Shown here: one piece after another, positions 7,605 to 15,752 of the stretch
Numbering within the stretch: position 1 is the stretch's first letter
How the letters are laid out: each line of letters starts with the position of its first letter
NCBI RefSeq assembly: GCF_016820575.1
Contig: NZ_JAEMQH010000003.1
Location: forward strand, 310,001-374,000
DNA: 64,000 bases
Direction of reading: 5' to 3'
Source: Marinobacter sediminum
Lineage (GTDB): Bacteria; Pseudomonadota; Gammaproteobacteria; Pseudomonadales; Oleiphilaceae
Made by a program: the position numbers and the translations under genes
The notes under the pieces: generated by a model
Seen by the model: only the letters and a program-made list of their open reading frames with translations
Told to the model about the DNA's origin: nothing
Database searches by the model: none

Positions 7605-8056
7605 ACCTTTCCTTGGCAATTAACAGCGTATTCAACGAACGCAGCCGTATAGCACCCGTTCGTATAAATTCAATTTCAGTGGCTCTCCTTGAAGCGATAT
7701 CGACCTTTGAATCAATACCCTGCAAGTCCCTGAGCAACCAAGGTTTGGAATTATGCGCCCACCCCAGGCTGAAGTTTCGAGTGAGCAGAGGCGTATAACT
7801 CCGCGAGTTAGTAATTTAGTTTCAACCCTATCAAATGCTTAGCGCCGTTACCCGCCTTTTCCGCGGACTTTTGCGAACCGGTTCGTATAACTCCGGTCTG
7901 CAATGCTTGCGAGTGCCCAACTTCAGCGTTCGCGCGTTGATTAAGGGGTGCCGTGCTGGTAATTTTCAGCCCAGTTTCACCGGGTAGGGTAGGCAAGGAT
8001 TTGGTGTTGCGTGATGCCCGGTACACACATCATTAGTGCTTCAAAGGATTGAAGGC
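7605..8056. other. 452-bp non-coding stretch with repeated motifs
   Basis: No credible gene was seen; the 60-72-codon frames here have no start signals or family features. The stretch holds the 12-mer CGTATAACTCCG twice, 92 bp apart (7792-7803 and 7884-7895), and GTTCGTATAA at 7658 and 7881. It also has a stem-loop just before the GNAT start (around 7631-7665) and a 12-bp palindrome CGAACCGGTTCG at 7874-7885. It is best read as degenerate recombination-site sequence between the cassette-like genes and vgrG, and may hold the vgrG promoter. Confidence 0.5.
7792..7853 (-). repeat. Possible second, shorter attC-like site
   Basis: The minus strand runs from GGGTAACGGCGCTAAGCATTTG to CTAACTCGCGGAGTTATACG, about 62 bp. 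The arms pair imperfectly (TAACggCG-cTAAGcATTTgaT against TAACtcCGCGagTTAGtaATTTagT). The right end GTTATACG resembles right cores of many Vibrio-type attC sites but does not match GTTRRRY strictly. The half-sequence is repeated 92 bp further on. Confidence 0.35.
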
Positions 8057-9988
8057 ATGCCTCAGGCCAATGGATTGCAGTTCACCGCCCGTGTTGGTGA
8101 GTTCCCCTCAGACGTTTTTTCTGTGGTTGGCTTCGCGCTGACCGAAGCCCTTTCCGAGTTGTTTCATGGCCGCCTGCAACTGGCCAGTATCGATCCGTCG
8201 ATTGGTGCTGAAGCCGTGCTCGAACAGCCTGTTGAACTGATGATCTGGCAGGATGGCGAACCGCTGCGTCGCTTCACCGGTGTGGTCAGTGAGTTTGTCC
8301 GCGGCGACTCCGGCCACCGCCGGACTCGCTATGAACTGGTCATCCAGCCGCCGGTGTGGCGGTTGGGGTTGATGCATAACAGCCGGATGTTCCAGAAACA
8401 GCGGCCCGATGCCATTGTGCGCACGCTGCTGGAAGAGCGGGGCATTGTGGACTCGGTGTTCGAGCTGAAGCGGGCGCCGATGGAGCGGGAGTATTGCGTT
8501 CAGCACCGGGAGAGCGATCTGGCGTTTCTGGAACGGCTGGCGGCGGAGGAAGGCTGGCATTACCGCTATCAGCATGGCGCGGTCGACGGCAGTGCATCGG
8601 CCGGGCTGATTTTTTCCGACCATCACGGCGATGCACCGGTTCTGGCGCCGGTCGGATATAACGCCTCTGCGGGTGGCAGTCACCGGCAGATGTCGGTGTT
8701 CAAGTTCCGCTACCAGGAGCGGGTTCGGGCTGCTTCCGTTGCGTTGAAAGACTACACCTTTAAGAATCCCGCCTATGCCCTGATGCACGAGCAGGGCGCC
8801 AGCACGCCTAATCATCGCGACGACTACCAGCACTTCGACTACCCGGGCCGATTCAAGGCCGACGCCAGTGGCCAGCCGTTCACTCAGGCGAGACTGGATG
8901 CCCTTCGAAACGACGCCAGCACCGCCCAGGGCGAAAGCAATCGCCCGGACTTCGCACCGGGGGCTAGGGTAGAGCTCACCGACCACGATAAACCGAACCT
9001 GAATCGGGACTGGCTACTCACGGCCGTTATCCATCAGGGCCGGCAACCCCAGGCAGTAGAAGAGGAGGGCGGATCGGAACCGACCACTTACCACAACTGT
9101 TTCAGCGCCATGCCCGCGAACCTCACCTGGCGGCCGCAGTGTGTTCATCGCCCCATCATGGACGGCCCGCAGATCGCCATGGTCACCGGCCCCGAAGGTG
9201 AAGAGATTCACTGCGACGAACACGGTCGGGTGAAAGTGCGCTTCCCGTGGGATCGCTACAGCCAGAACGATGAACACAGCAGTGCCTGGCTGCGGGTCAG
9301 CCAGGGCTGGGCCGGCGGCCAGTATGGCTTTATGGCCTTACCCCGCATCGGCCATGAAGTGATTGTGTCCTTTCTGGATGGCGATCCGGACCAGCCGATC
9401 ATCACCGGGCGCACCTACCACGCGACCAACCAACCACCGTATGCATTACCTGAGCATAAAACCCGCACCACCCTGAAAACCCAGACTCACAAGGGCGAGG
9501 GCAGCAACGAGCTGCGCTTTGAAGACGAGGCTGGTCAGGAACAGATCTACGTGCACGCCCAGAAAGACCTGGACCTGCTCACCGAACACAACCGCACCGA
9601 AGTGATCCAGAACGACAGTTGCCTCACCGTGGCCAATAACCGCTTCGAGCGGGTGGGCGGAGACAGCCATCATACAGTGGAAGGTGAGGGCAGGGAGCGT
9701 ATCGGTGGTGATTACAGCCACATCGTTGGCGGCAGTTACCACGGCTATCAGGGCCGGGCTCAGCTCATTGAGGCGGGCCGCGAAATTCATCACAAGTCGG
9801 GCGTGAAGATTGTTATTGAGGTTGGGGCAGAGGTCACCCTGCAGGCCGGTGGCAGTTTTGTGAAGGTGGACCCAAGTGGCGTAACAGTCTCCGGCCCCCT
9901 GGTGCGGATGAACTCAGGCGGGGCACCCGGGAAAGGGGCGGCCGCCGCCGCGCAGGCACCCGAAGGTCCGCAAACGGTGCTGACGTGA
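8057..9988 (+). CDS. vgrG: Type VI secretion spike protein VgrG
   Basis: A 643-residue VgrG, the trimeric puncturing tip of type VI secretion. The N-terminal half is gp27-like (LQFTARVGEFPSDVFSVVGF, then YCVQHRESDLAFLERLAAEEGWHYRY, a hallmark of the family). The gp5-like OB segment is at ATVTGPEGEEIHCDEHGRVKV-type sequence near residues 375-400, followed by SAWLRVSQGWAGGQYGFMALPRIGHEVIVSFLDGDPDQPIITG. A short beta-helix tail ends with a Gly/Ala-rich segment. ATG 8057 follows AAGGATTGAAGGC; a GTG seven codons upstream is less likely. No other T6SS gene, adaptor or effector is adjacent, and no enzymatic C-terminal domain is visible, so it is an orphan spike next to the cassette-like region. Confidence 0.95.
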   Translation: MPQANGLQFTARVGEFPSDVFSVVGFALTEALSELFHGRLQLASIDPSIGAEAVLEQPVELMIWQDGEPLRRFTGVVSEFVRGDSGHRRTRYELVIQPPVWRLGLMHNSRMFQKQRPDAIVRTLLEERGIVDSVFELKRAPMEREYCVQHRESDLAFLERLAAEEGWHYRYQHGAVDGSASAGLIFSDHHGDAPVLAPVGYNASAGGSHRQMSVFKFRYQERVRAASVALKDYTFKNPAYALMHEQGASTPNHRDDYQHFDYPGRFKADASGQPFTQARLDALRNDASTAQGESNRPDFAPGARVELTDHDKPNLNRDWLLTAVIHQGRQPQAVEEEGGSEPTTYHNCFSAMPANLTWRPQCVHRPIMDGPQIAMVTGPEGEEIHCDEHGRVKVRFPWDRYSQNDEHSSAWLRVSQGWAGGQYGFMALPRIGHEVIVSFLDGDPDQPIITGRTYHATNQPPYALPEHKTRTTLKTQTHKGEGSNELRFEDEAGQEQIYVHAQKDLDLLTEHNRTEVIQNDSCLTVANNRFERVGGDSHHTVEGEGRERIGGDYSHIVGGSYHGYQGRAQLIEAGREIHHKSGVKIVIEVGAEVTLQAGGSFVKVDPSGVTVSGPLVRMNSGGAPGKGAAAAAQAPEGPQTVLT

Positions 9989-10080
9989 CCCGACAGTAAC
10001 GTCCAGTTGATGCGAAGGGTTGTCAGGAAGCGTAAAGTGTATCTTTTCAACCGCTTTAACACAGGGACTTGTCGCGCATC

Positions 10081-11184
10081 GTGGACGACCATAACACTGA
10101 CACCAACCCGGCGGATGCCGGGCCTCGCCCGTTAATCTCATCTGAGCTATCCACGCCTATCTACGGTCTGTTTACGCTGGGCATTCTCTATACCCTGTAT
10201 GTGGCACACCAGATTGTGCTGCCCATCGTTCTCGCAATTCTGACCAGCCTGCTGCTGTCGCCGGTGGTCAAGAAACTCTACGTGGCCTTCAAGGTGCCCC
10301 GGATGGTCAGTGCATTACTGCTGGTGGTGATGGTACTGGGTGGCATCGCGGGAGTGACCTATGCGGTGGCAACACCAGTGCTGAAGTGGGCGGAAGAAGC
10401 GCCGCAGGGCATTTCCCGGTTGCTGGTTGGGCAGAGCGAAATCAAACGCCAGATCAGCAAGGTGACGGAATCGGCGGAGAAGGTTGAGAAGTCCATGTCG
10501 GAGTTGTCCGACAGCAGCCAGGCTAAGCCAACCACGGTCGTGCTGCAGACCGAATCCTGGCGCAGCCAGTTGATGAGCAAGGCCCGGGACGGCGTGGCAG
10601 GCCTTCTGCTGGCGCTGGCACTGACCTACTTTCTGCTGGTCGGAGGCGATCGGATTATCAAGAATTTTGTGCGTCAGCTGCCGAGGGTGCAACAAAAAAC
10701 GGCACTCCGCATCACTCGGGATTCCCAGCATCAGATCGCTCAGTACCTGGGGGTTCTGGCGCTGAGTAACACCGCCGTCGGCGTGGCAACCGGGCTGATG
10801 TGCTGGGCTATTGGCTTGCCCGATCCGGCCGTGTGGGGCCTGATTGCCGGGCTGGCCCGTTTTATTCCCTACCTGGGGGTGATTCTCACCATTTCGCTGT
10901 TGGCGGTGGTGTCGGCCGTTAGCCTGGATGTGGTCTGGATGATGGCGTTTGCGCCCCTGGGTTACCTGGTGCTGACCACGCTGGTGGGTTTCTTCATCGA
11001 GCCCTGGGTGCATGGGTTTCGCATGGCCATCAACCCGGTTGTGATCTTTGTGTCGATCTTCTTCTGGGGCTGGTTGTGGGGGCCGGTTGGCGTGCTGCTG
11101 GCGGTGCCCCTGATGACGGTGATTCAGGTGGTGCTGAAGCAGATCCCCAAACTCCGGCCGGTGTACAAGGTAATCGCGCGCTAG
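10081..11184 (+). CDS. AI-2E family transporter (PerM/TqsA-type permease)
   Basis: An inner-membrane protein of about 367 residues with the AI-2E exporter layout. Two N-terminal helices (LFTLGILYTLYVAHQIVLPIVLAI and an adjacent one) are followed by a soluble region with RQISKVTESAEKVEKSMSEL, then a C-terminal bundle with the family motifs ARFIPYLGVIL and FFIEPWVHGFRMAINPVVIFVSIFFWGWLWGPVG-type sequence (shown in parts). Substrates differ in this family (autoinducer-2, sodium/proton, others) and cannot be read here. The start is uncertain: GTG 10081 was used; TTG 10069 is too close to AGGGA, and GTG has a rather long spacing. Confidence 0.88.
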   Translation: MDDHNTDTNPADAGPRPLISSELSTPIYGLFTLGILYTLYVAHQIVLPIVLAILTSLLLSPVVKKLYVAFKVPRMVSALLLVVMVLGGIAGVTYAVATPVLKWAEEAPQGISRLLVGQSEIKRQISKVTESAEKVEKSMSELSDSSQAKPTTVVLQTESWRSQLMSKARDGVAGLLLALALTYFLLVGGDRIIKNFVRQLPRVQQKTALRITRDSQHQIAQYLGVLALSNTAVGVATGLMCWAIGLPDPAVWGLIAGLARFIPYLGVILTISLLAVVSAVSLDVVWMMAFAPLGYLVLTTLVGFFIEPWVHGFRMAINPVVIFVSIFFWGWLWGPVGVLLAVPLMTVIQVVLKQIPKLRPVYKVIAR

Positions 11185-11284
11185 CCGAATAATGGATACC
11201 CGCAACACTCACTGACACTCCCTGGGATCTGACCTATGCTGATCTGAATAGCAACAATCAGTCAGTAGGGAGGATCCTAAGCGC

Positions 11285-12427
11285 ATGATTCCGTCTACGA
11301 TGAAGGCCATGGTGCTTACCGGACACGGCGGCGTCGACAAGCTTGAATATCAGGAGGTGGCTACGCCAAAACCTGCACCCGGCGAGGTGCTGGTTCAGGT
11401 GACTGCCACGGCCAAGAACAACACTGACCGGAAAGCCCGGGAAGGGTTGTACCCCACCAAGAAAGGGGAGATGACGTCCTTCCAGATGGGGGGCAAGCCC
11501 ACCTTGTTGTTTCCCCGCATCCAGGGCGCAGACATCGCCGGCCGGGTGGTTGCCGTCGGTGAGGGTGTGGATGACAGCCGCATCGGCGAGCGCGGCCTGC
11601 TGGACTTCAACATCTACGCCAATGACCGTCGGGACATCAACCTCACCCCGGATTACTTCGGTCACGGTGCCGATGGTGGTTTTGCCGAGTACGTGGCGTT
11701 GCCTTCGGACCAGTTTCACCATATTCCTAATCCCGAATTGACCGACGCCGAACTGGCCTCCATGGGCATGTGTTCCTATCAGACCGCCTATCATATGGTC
11801 ACCTCCGCTAATATACAGGCCGGCGAACGGGTGCTGGTGACTGGCGCCAGTGGTGGTGTGGGTACGGCGCTGATTCAGTTGTGCCGGACCATCGGCGCCA
11901 TTCCCTACGCCCTGAGCAAGCCCGACAAGGCCGACGCCCTGATGAAGCTGGGCGCTGAGGCGGTGCTGGACCGCTCTGATATGAGCAGTTTTGTTGACCG
12001 GGTAAAGGCCGTCACCGATGGCAAGCCTATTGATGCGGTGATGGATCTGGTGGGCGGTGAAATGACCGATGTGTTCATCGATGCCATGATCTTCGACATG
12101 AACGCCCGTACTTCCTACCCGCGCCTGAGCATTGCCGGCGCCAGCGGCGGCAACATCAGCGAAATTCTGTGGACCCGGATTTACCTGTACCAGGTGCAGA
12201 TTTTCGGTGTGTCCCACGGCACCCGCGACGAGGCCGATCAGCTGATGGCGTGGATTCAAAGCGGTCAGCTCAAGCCGGTGCTGCATGGGGCTTTCCGGCT
12301 GTCGAACCTGCGCCATGCGGAAAACTACTTTGTGAACCGGGGCAGCAATTACCTCGGCAAGATCGTGATCGTGCCCGATTCGCAGTGGGATGAGCACGGC
12401 CAACCCTGGTCACTGGAGACGCTCTGA
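11285..12427 (+). CDS. Zinc-independent MDR family oxidoreductase (quinone oxidoreductase-like)
   Basis: A 380-residue medium-chain dehydrogenase/reductase. The N-terminal GroES-like part runs from MKAMVLTGHGGVDKLEYQEV to GADIAGRVVAVGEGV. The NAD(P)-binding part has VLVTGASGGVGTALIQLC (the AxxGGVG pattern) and continues to KLGAEAVLDR. The cysteine cluster of the structural zinc lobe is absent. ATG 11285 follows GGGAGGATCCTAAGCGC. The stop overlaps the start of the next gene by one base (TGATG), so it is translationally coupled to the proline-racemase-family gene. Substrate unknown; an alcohol, enone or hydroxyproline-derived intermediate is conceivable. Confidence 0.85.
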   Translation: MIPSTMKAMVLTGHGGVDKLEYQEVATPKPAPGEVLVQVTATAKNNTDRKAREGLYPTKKGEMTSFQMGGKPTLLFPRIQGADIAGRVVAVGEGVDDSRIGERGLLDFNIYANDRRDINLTPDYFGHGADGGFAEYVALPSDQFHHIPNPELTDAELASMGMCSYQTAYHMVTSANIQAGERVLVTGASGGVGTALIQLCRTIGAIPYALSKPDKADALMKLGAEAVLDRSDMSSFVDRVKAVTDGKPIDAVMDLVGGEMTDVFIDAMIFDMNARTSYPRLSIAGASGGNISEILWTRIYLYQVQIFGVSHGTRDEADQLMAWIQSGQLKPVLHGAFRLSNLRHAENYFVNRGSNYLGKIVIVPDSQWDEHGQPWSLETL

Positions 12428-13488
12428 TGAAACCGGAACTAACGATTCAGCTGATGGATACCCACGCCGGTGGCGACGTAAGCCGGATTGTGACCGGTGG
12501 CATCGATCCGCTGCCGGGCGATACCGTGCGGGCCCAGATGGAGTATCTGCGGGATGACGCCGATGGCCTGCGCCGGCTGCTGCTGGAAGAGCCTCACGGC
12601 ATTCCGGAGATGTCGGTGGACCTGCTGGTGCCACCGACTGATCCCCGGGCCGCGGCCGGCTACATCATCATGGAAGTGATGGGGTACCCGATCTATTCCG
12701 GTTCCAACACAATCTGCACCGCCACGGCGGTTCTGGAAGCCGGCATTGTGCCGAAAAAGGAAGGGCGCCAGCAGTTCCTGCTGGAGTCGCCGGCGGGCCT
12801 GGTGCAGATTGATGCCACGGTTCGCGATGGCGTGGTGGAATCAATCACCTGTGAGGGGCTGCCCAGTTACATCGACACCTATCGCGCCACCATTGAGGTG
12901 CCTTCACTGGGCACGGTGACCTACAGCGTGGCCTACAGCGGCGGTTTTTATGCGCTGGTGGACGCCCAGCAACTGGGTTTCCATCTCACTCTGGATGAGG
13001 AACGGGCGCTGGCGGAAACCGCCCACGCCATTGTTGAGGCGATTAAGGCCGAGCGCGGCTTCTCCCATTACACCTTGGGTGATGTCGGGCCCTTGCCGTT
13101 CTTGCACTTCATGGGGCCGGTGGAGCATGTGGCTGAGGGCTATTACCGGTCCCGGTCGGCGACTTATGTGCACCCGGGCGTGATTTGCCGCAGCACCACC
13201 GGTACCGGAACGTCGGCCCGGCTGGCTTTGATGAACTACGAGGGCAGTATTCAGCCCGGCGATCGGCTGGAAACGGTGTCCCTGCGTGAAACTGGCTTTA
13301 TTGGTCAATTCGCGGGTGTGGAGCGAGAAGGCGAATTGGAGGTGGTGAAAAATCACATTACCGGTAAAGGTTATGTCATCGCCCACTCGGATATCGTCAT
13401 TAACTGTGACGATCCGATGGTGGATTGCTCCAGCCTTCATCACATTCTCTCTGGCCGTCATTCCCATCCGATTGATCCGGAGTCCTGA
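12427..13488 (+). CDS. Proline racemase family protein with Ser/Thr in place of the catalytic cysteines
   Basis: A 353-residue member of the proline racemase / 4-hydroxyproline epimerase / trans-3-hydroxyproline dehydratase superfamily. The N-terminal MDTHAGGDVSRIVTGG and the PLPFLHFMG region fit the family. Characterised racemases use two Cys in MCGHG- and SPCGTGT-type motifs. Here the first site reads YSGSNTICTAT (about 91-101), with Ser at the Cys position, and the second reads CRSTTGTGTSARLA, with Thr at the Cys position. The Ser/Thr pair argues against proline racemase or hydroxyproline epimerase chemistry. A dehydratase or another reaction is possible, and a related Ser/Thr subgroup exists in other proteobacteria. 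Coupled to the MDR oxidoreductase. Confidence 0.8.
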   Translation: MKPELTIQLMDTHAGGDVSRIVTGGIDPLPGDTVRAQMEYLRDDADGLRRLLLEEPHGIPEMSVDLLVPPTDPRAAAGYIIMEVMGYPIYSGSNTICTATAVLEAGIVPKKEGRQQFLLESPAGLVQIDATVRDGVVESITCEGLPSYIDTYRATIEVPSLGTVTYSVAYSGGFYALVDAQQLGFHLTLDEERALAETAHAIVEAIKAERGFSHYTLGDVGPLPFLHFMGPVEHVAEGYYRSRSATYVHPGVICRSTTGTGTSARLALMNYEGSIQPGDRLETVSLRETGFIGQFAGVEREGELEVVKNHITGKGYVIAHSDIVINCDDPMVDCSSLHHILSGRHSHPIDPES

Positions 13489-13510
13489 GCTCCGGTGCTG
13501 AATTCGCCAG

Positions 13511-13540
13511 GCCCGGCGGCATGGCCGGGCCGGGCGTTTG
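13511..13540 (+). terminator. GC-rich hairpin after the proline-racemase-family gene, possible terminator
   Basis: GCCCGGC (13511-13517) pairs with GCCGGGC (13524-13530); the tail CGGGCGTTTGTTAC is only weakly T-rich. It lies 23 bp after the stop codon at 13488. Confidence 0.45.
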
Positions 13541-13608
13541 TTACCCCTGATTTACCCTCCAATACTCGCTCATAAAATGGCTGGATTTTGGGTCGTTTTG
13601 GTCTAAAG

Positions 13609-13624
13609 TTTACCTTTACGTAAA
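13609..13624. promoter_or_regulatory. Putative LiuR operator before the acyl-CoA ligase
   Basis: TTTACCTTTACGTAAA is an almost perfect palindrome and differs by only a few bases from the site beside liuR (36839-36854). It lies about 60-77 bp before the ATG at 13686. MerR-family LiuR is known to bind TTTACG..CGTAAA-type inverted repeats in proteobacteria. Binding here is inferred from the sequence match. Confidence 0.65.
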
Positions 13625-13685
13625 GTGAACCCTGTGATAAACCTGAAACTCGTGGACTTAACGACAACAACAACAGGAGTTGAAA

Positions 13686-15335
13686 ATGAGCCTCCCGGAA
13701 TACACTGCCGTCTACAACAATTTTGATCCTGCCGCACTGGAAGCGGAGGTTCTGGACGGCCGCCTGAAAAGCGGTCTGAACGTTTGCCACGAGATTGTCG
13801 ATAAGTGGGCGAAAGATCCCCAGAAGGTGGCGCTTTACTACGAGAAAGAAGGTGGTGGCGACGGCGTTTTGACTTTTGCCGAGCTGAAAGAAGCCTCTGC
13901 CCGTTTCGCCAACTATCTGAAGGCCCAGGGTATCGGTAAGGGTGACCGGGTAGCTGCGCTCCTGCCGCGTACTCCTGAGCTGCTGATTGTGATTGCCGGC
14001 ACCCTGCGCGCAGGTGCCGTTTACCAGCCCCTGTTTACTGCCTTTGGCTCCGGCGCCATCGAATACCGCTTCGAGCGGGCCAGCACCAAGCTGGTGGTGA
14101 CCAACCCTGAGAACTATCCGAAGCTCCTGGACGTGAAAGGTTGCCCGCCGGTGGTGGGTGTGAACGCCAAGGATATTGATGCCGATCTTCCCGATTTCGA
14201 GGAAACCCTGGCGGCTCAGTCCAGCGATTTCGAGCCGGTGATGGTGACCGGTGATGATCCGTTCCTGCAGATGTTTACCTCCGGTACCGTGGGCAAGTCC
14301 AAGGGTGTGGCGGTTCCTGCCAAGGCCCTGCTGGCCTTCTACGTGTATATGAAGTACGCCATTGATCTGCGCGACGACGACGTGTTCTGGAACGTGGCTG
14401 ACCCAGGCTGGGCTTATGGCCTTTATTACGCCGTAGTAGGCCCGCTGCTGATGGGCCACGCGACCCATTTTAATCCGGGCGGTTTCACTCCGGAATCCAC
14501 CTACGACATGATCCGCAAGTACAAGATCACCAACCTGGCAGCGGCGCCCACGGCCTACCGTCTGCTCAAGGCCAATGACCATGTGCTGCCGGAAGGCGAG
14601 AACCTGGGCCTGCGGGTGGCCAGCAGTGCCGGCGAGCCGCTGAACCCCGAAGTGGTGAACTGGATCAAGAACCGTCATTTCTGCCCGGTGAAAGATCACT
14701 ACGGCCAGACCGAAACCGGTATGACCTGCTGCAACTTTCACGGCCTGGAGCACCCGGTTAAGGAAGGCTCCATGGGCTTTGCATCGCCCGGACACCGGGT
14801 GGTGGCGTTGAACGAAAAGAACGAGGAAGTAGGCGAGGGCGAGGTTGGCCAGCTGGCCGTGGATGTGGCGGCATCACCGCTGTTCCACTTCGACGGTTAC
14901 ACCTGGGGCGAGAAAGATCCGTTCGTGAAAGGCTACTACCTCACCGGTGACATGGTGATCAACAACGGCAACGGCTGCTACTCCTTCAGTGGCCGGGACG
15001 ACGACATCATCACCACCGCCGGCTACCGGGTCGGCCCCGCCGATGTGGAGAGCACCTTGCTTGAGCACGCGGCCGTGGCTGAATCCGGTGTGGTGGGCAA
15101 GCCCGACGAGAAGCGTGGCTCCATCATCAAGGCGTACGTGGTCGTGAAGAGCGATCAGGCGCCGGCAGACGATCAGGCCCTGAAAGATGAGCTTCAGGAG
15201 CTGGTGCGTCGCCGGTTGTCTACCCACGCCTTCCCGCGTGAGATCGAGTTTGTGGACGAGCTGCCGAAGACCCCCAGCGGTAAGATCCAGCGTTTCGTAC
15301 TGCGCAATCGCGCCAAGGACGAGCACGGCGCATGA
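13686..15335 (+). CDS. AMP-binding acyl-CoA synthetase (medium/short-chain or aromatic acid ligase type)
   Basis: A 549-residue ATP-dependent acid:CoA ligase of the ACS/ACSM type. The P-loop-like A3 motif is FTSGTVGKSKGVAVP (about 198-212). The A5 motif is HYGQTETG, the A7 motif YYLTGDM, and A8/A10 are GRDDDIITTAGYRVGPADVE and PKTPSGKIQR, the latter with the catalytic lysine. The TWGEKDPFVKGYYLTGD context recalls acetyl/propionyl-type and medium-chain ligases. ATG 13686 follows AGGAG. It starts an operon with a hotdog thioesterase (4-bp overlap) and a hydrolase, upstream of a Liv-type ABC importer. The likely job is activating the imported carboxylate. Confidence 0.9.
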   Translation: MSLPEYTAVYNNFDPAALEAEVLDGRLKSGLNVCHEIVDKWAKDPQKVALYYEKEGGGDGVLTFAELKEASARFANYLKAQGIGKGDRVAALLPRTPELLIVIAGTLRAGAVYQPLFTAFGSGAIEYRFERASTKLVVTNPENYPKLLDVKGCPPVVGVNAKDIDADLPDFEETLAAQSSDFEPVMVTGDDPFLQMFTSGTVGKSKGVAVPAKALLAFYVYMKYAIDLRDDDVFWNVADPGWAYGLYYAVVGPLLMGHATHFNPGGFTPESTYDMIRKYKITNLAAAPTAYRLLKANDHVLPEGENLGLRVASSAGEPLNPEVVNWIKNRHFCPVKDHYGQTETGMTCCNFHGLEHPVKEGSMGFASPGHRVVALNEKNEEVGEGEVGQLAVDVAASPLFHFDGYTWGEKDPFVKGYYLTGDMVINNGNGCYSFSGRDDDIITTAGYRVGPADVESTLLEHAAVAESGVVGKPDEKRGSIIKAYVVVKSDQAPADDQALKDELQELVRRRLSTHAFPREIEFVDELPKTPSGKIQRFVLRNRAKDEHGA

Positions 15336-15748
15336 TCATTACCTTTGAGGAACTGCAGGCGTTTCTCGATGAACAGTTTCCGCAGGGTGCCGCCTTTGGC
15401 ACCTTGCAGAAGCTTGGCGATGGCTGGGCGGAAATGAAGCTGCACGTGGATGAGGAACACCTGAGGCCCGGAGGCACTGTCTCCGGTCCTGCCATGATGG
15501 GGTTGGCGGATGTGACCCTGTACGCGGCGCTGTTGAGCAAGATCGGCCTGGTGCCGCTGGCGGTCACCACCAACCTTAATATCAATTTTCTGCGCAAACC
15601 CGCTGCCCATAAACCAATATGGGCCCGGGCGACCATGCTGAAAGTTGGTCGAACCATGGGGGTGGGCGAGGTGTTCGTCTATTCCGAAGGTGCAGAAGAG
15701 CCGGTTGCCCATTCCACCATGACGTATTCCATCCCGCCTGAACGGTAA
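15332..15748 (+). CDS. PaaI-like hotdog-fold thioesterase
   Basis: A 138-residue protein of the PaaI/hotdog thioesterase family: DEEHLRPGGTVSGPAMMGLADVTLYAAL contains the usual central-helix segment (shown only in part here: RPGGTVSGPAMMGLAD), followed by AVTTNLNINFLRKP, the 'T..L.I.FL.P' strand. It should hydrolyse acyl-CoA thioesters in the cytoplasm. Its ATG overlaps the ligase stop by 4 bp (ATGA), so the two are translationally coupled. Pairing a ligase with a thioesterase may protect the CoA pool when non-metabolisable acyl-CoAs build up. Confidence 0.85.
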   Translation: MIITFEELQAFLDEQFPQGAAFGTLQKLGDGWAEMKLHVDEEHLRPGGTVSGPAMMGLADVTLYAALLSKIGLVPLAVTTNLNINFLRKPAAHKPIWARATMLKVGRTMGVGEVFVYSEGAEEPVAHSTMTYSIPPER

Positions 15749-15752
15749 TGCC

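Noticed and set aside
7808..8026. A 72-codon minus-strand frame in the gap before vgrG
   Set aside because: It begins at a weak GTG with no ribosome site and covers the repeated motifs; treated as non-coding.
8057..13488. A type VI secretion gene cluster
   Set aside because: Only vgrG was found; the following genes are a permease and metabolic enzymes, so no cluster can be claimed.
13458..14795. A 445-codon minus-strand open frame opposite the acyl-CoA ligase
   Set aside because: It spans the end of one good gene and most of another, has no ribosome site and no family features.
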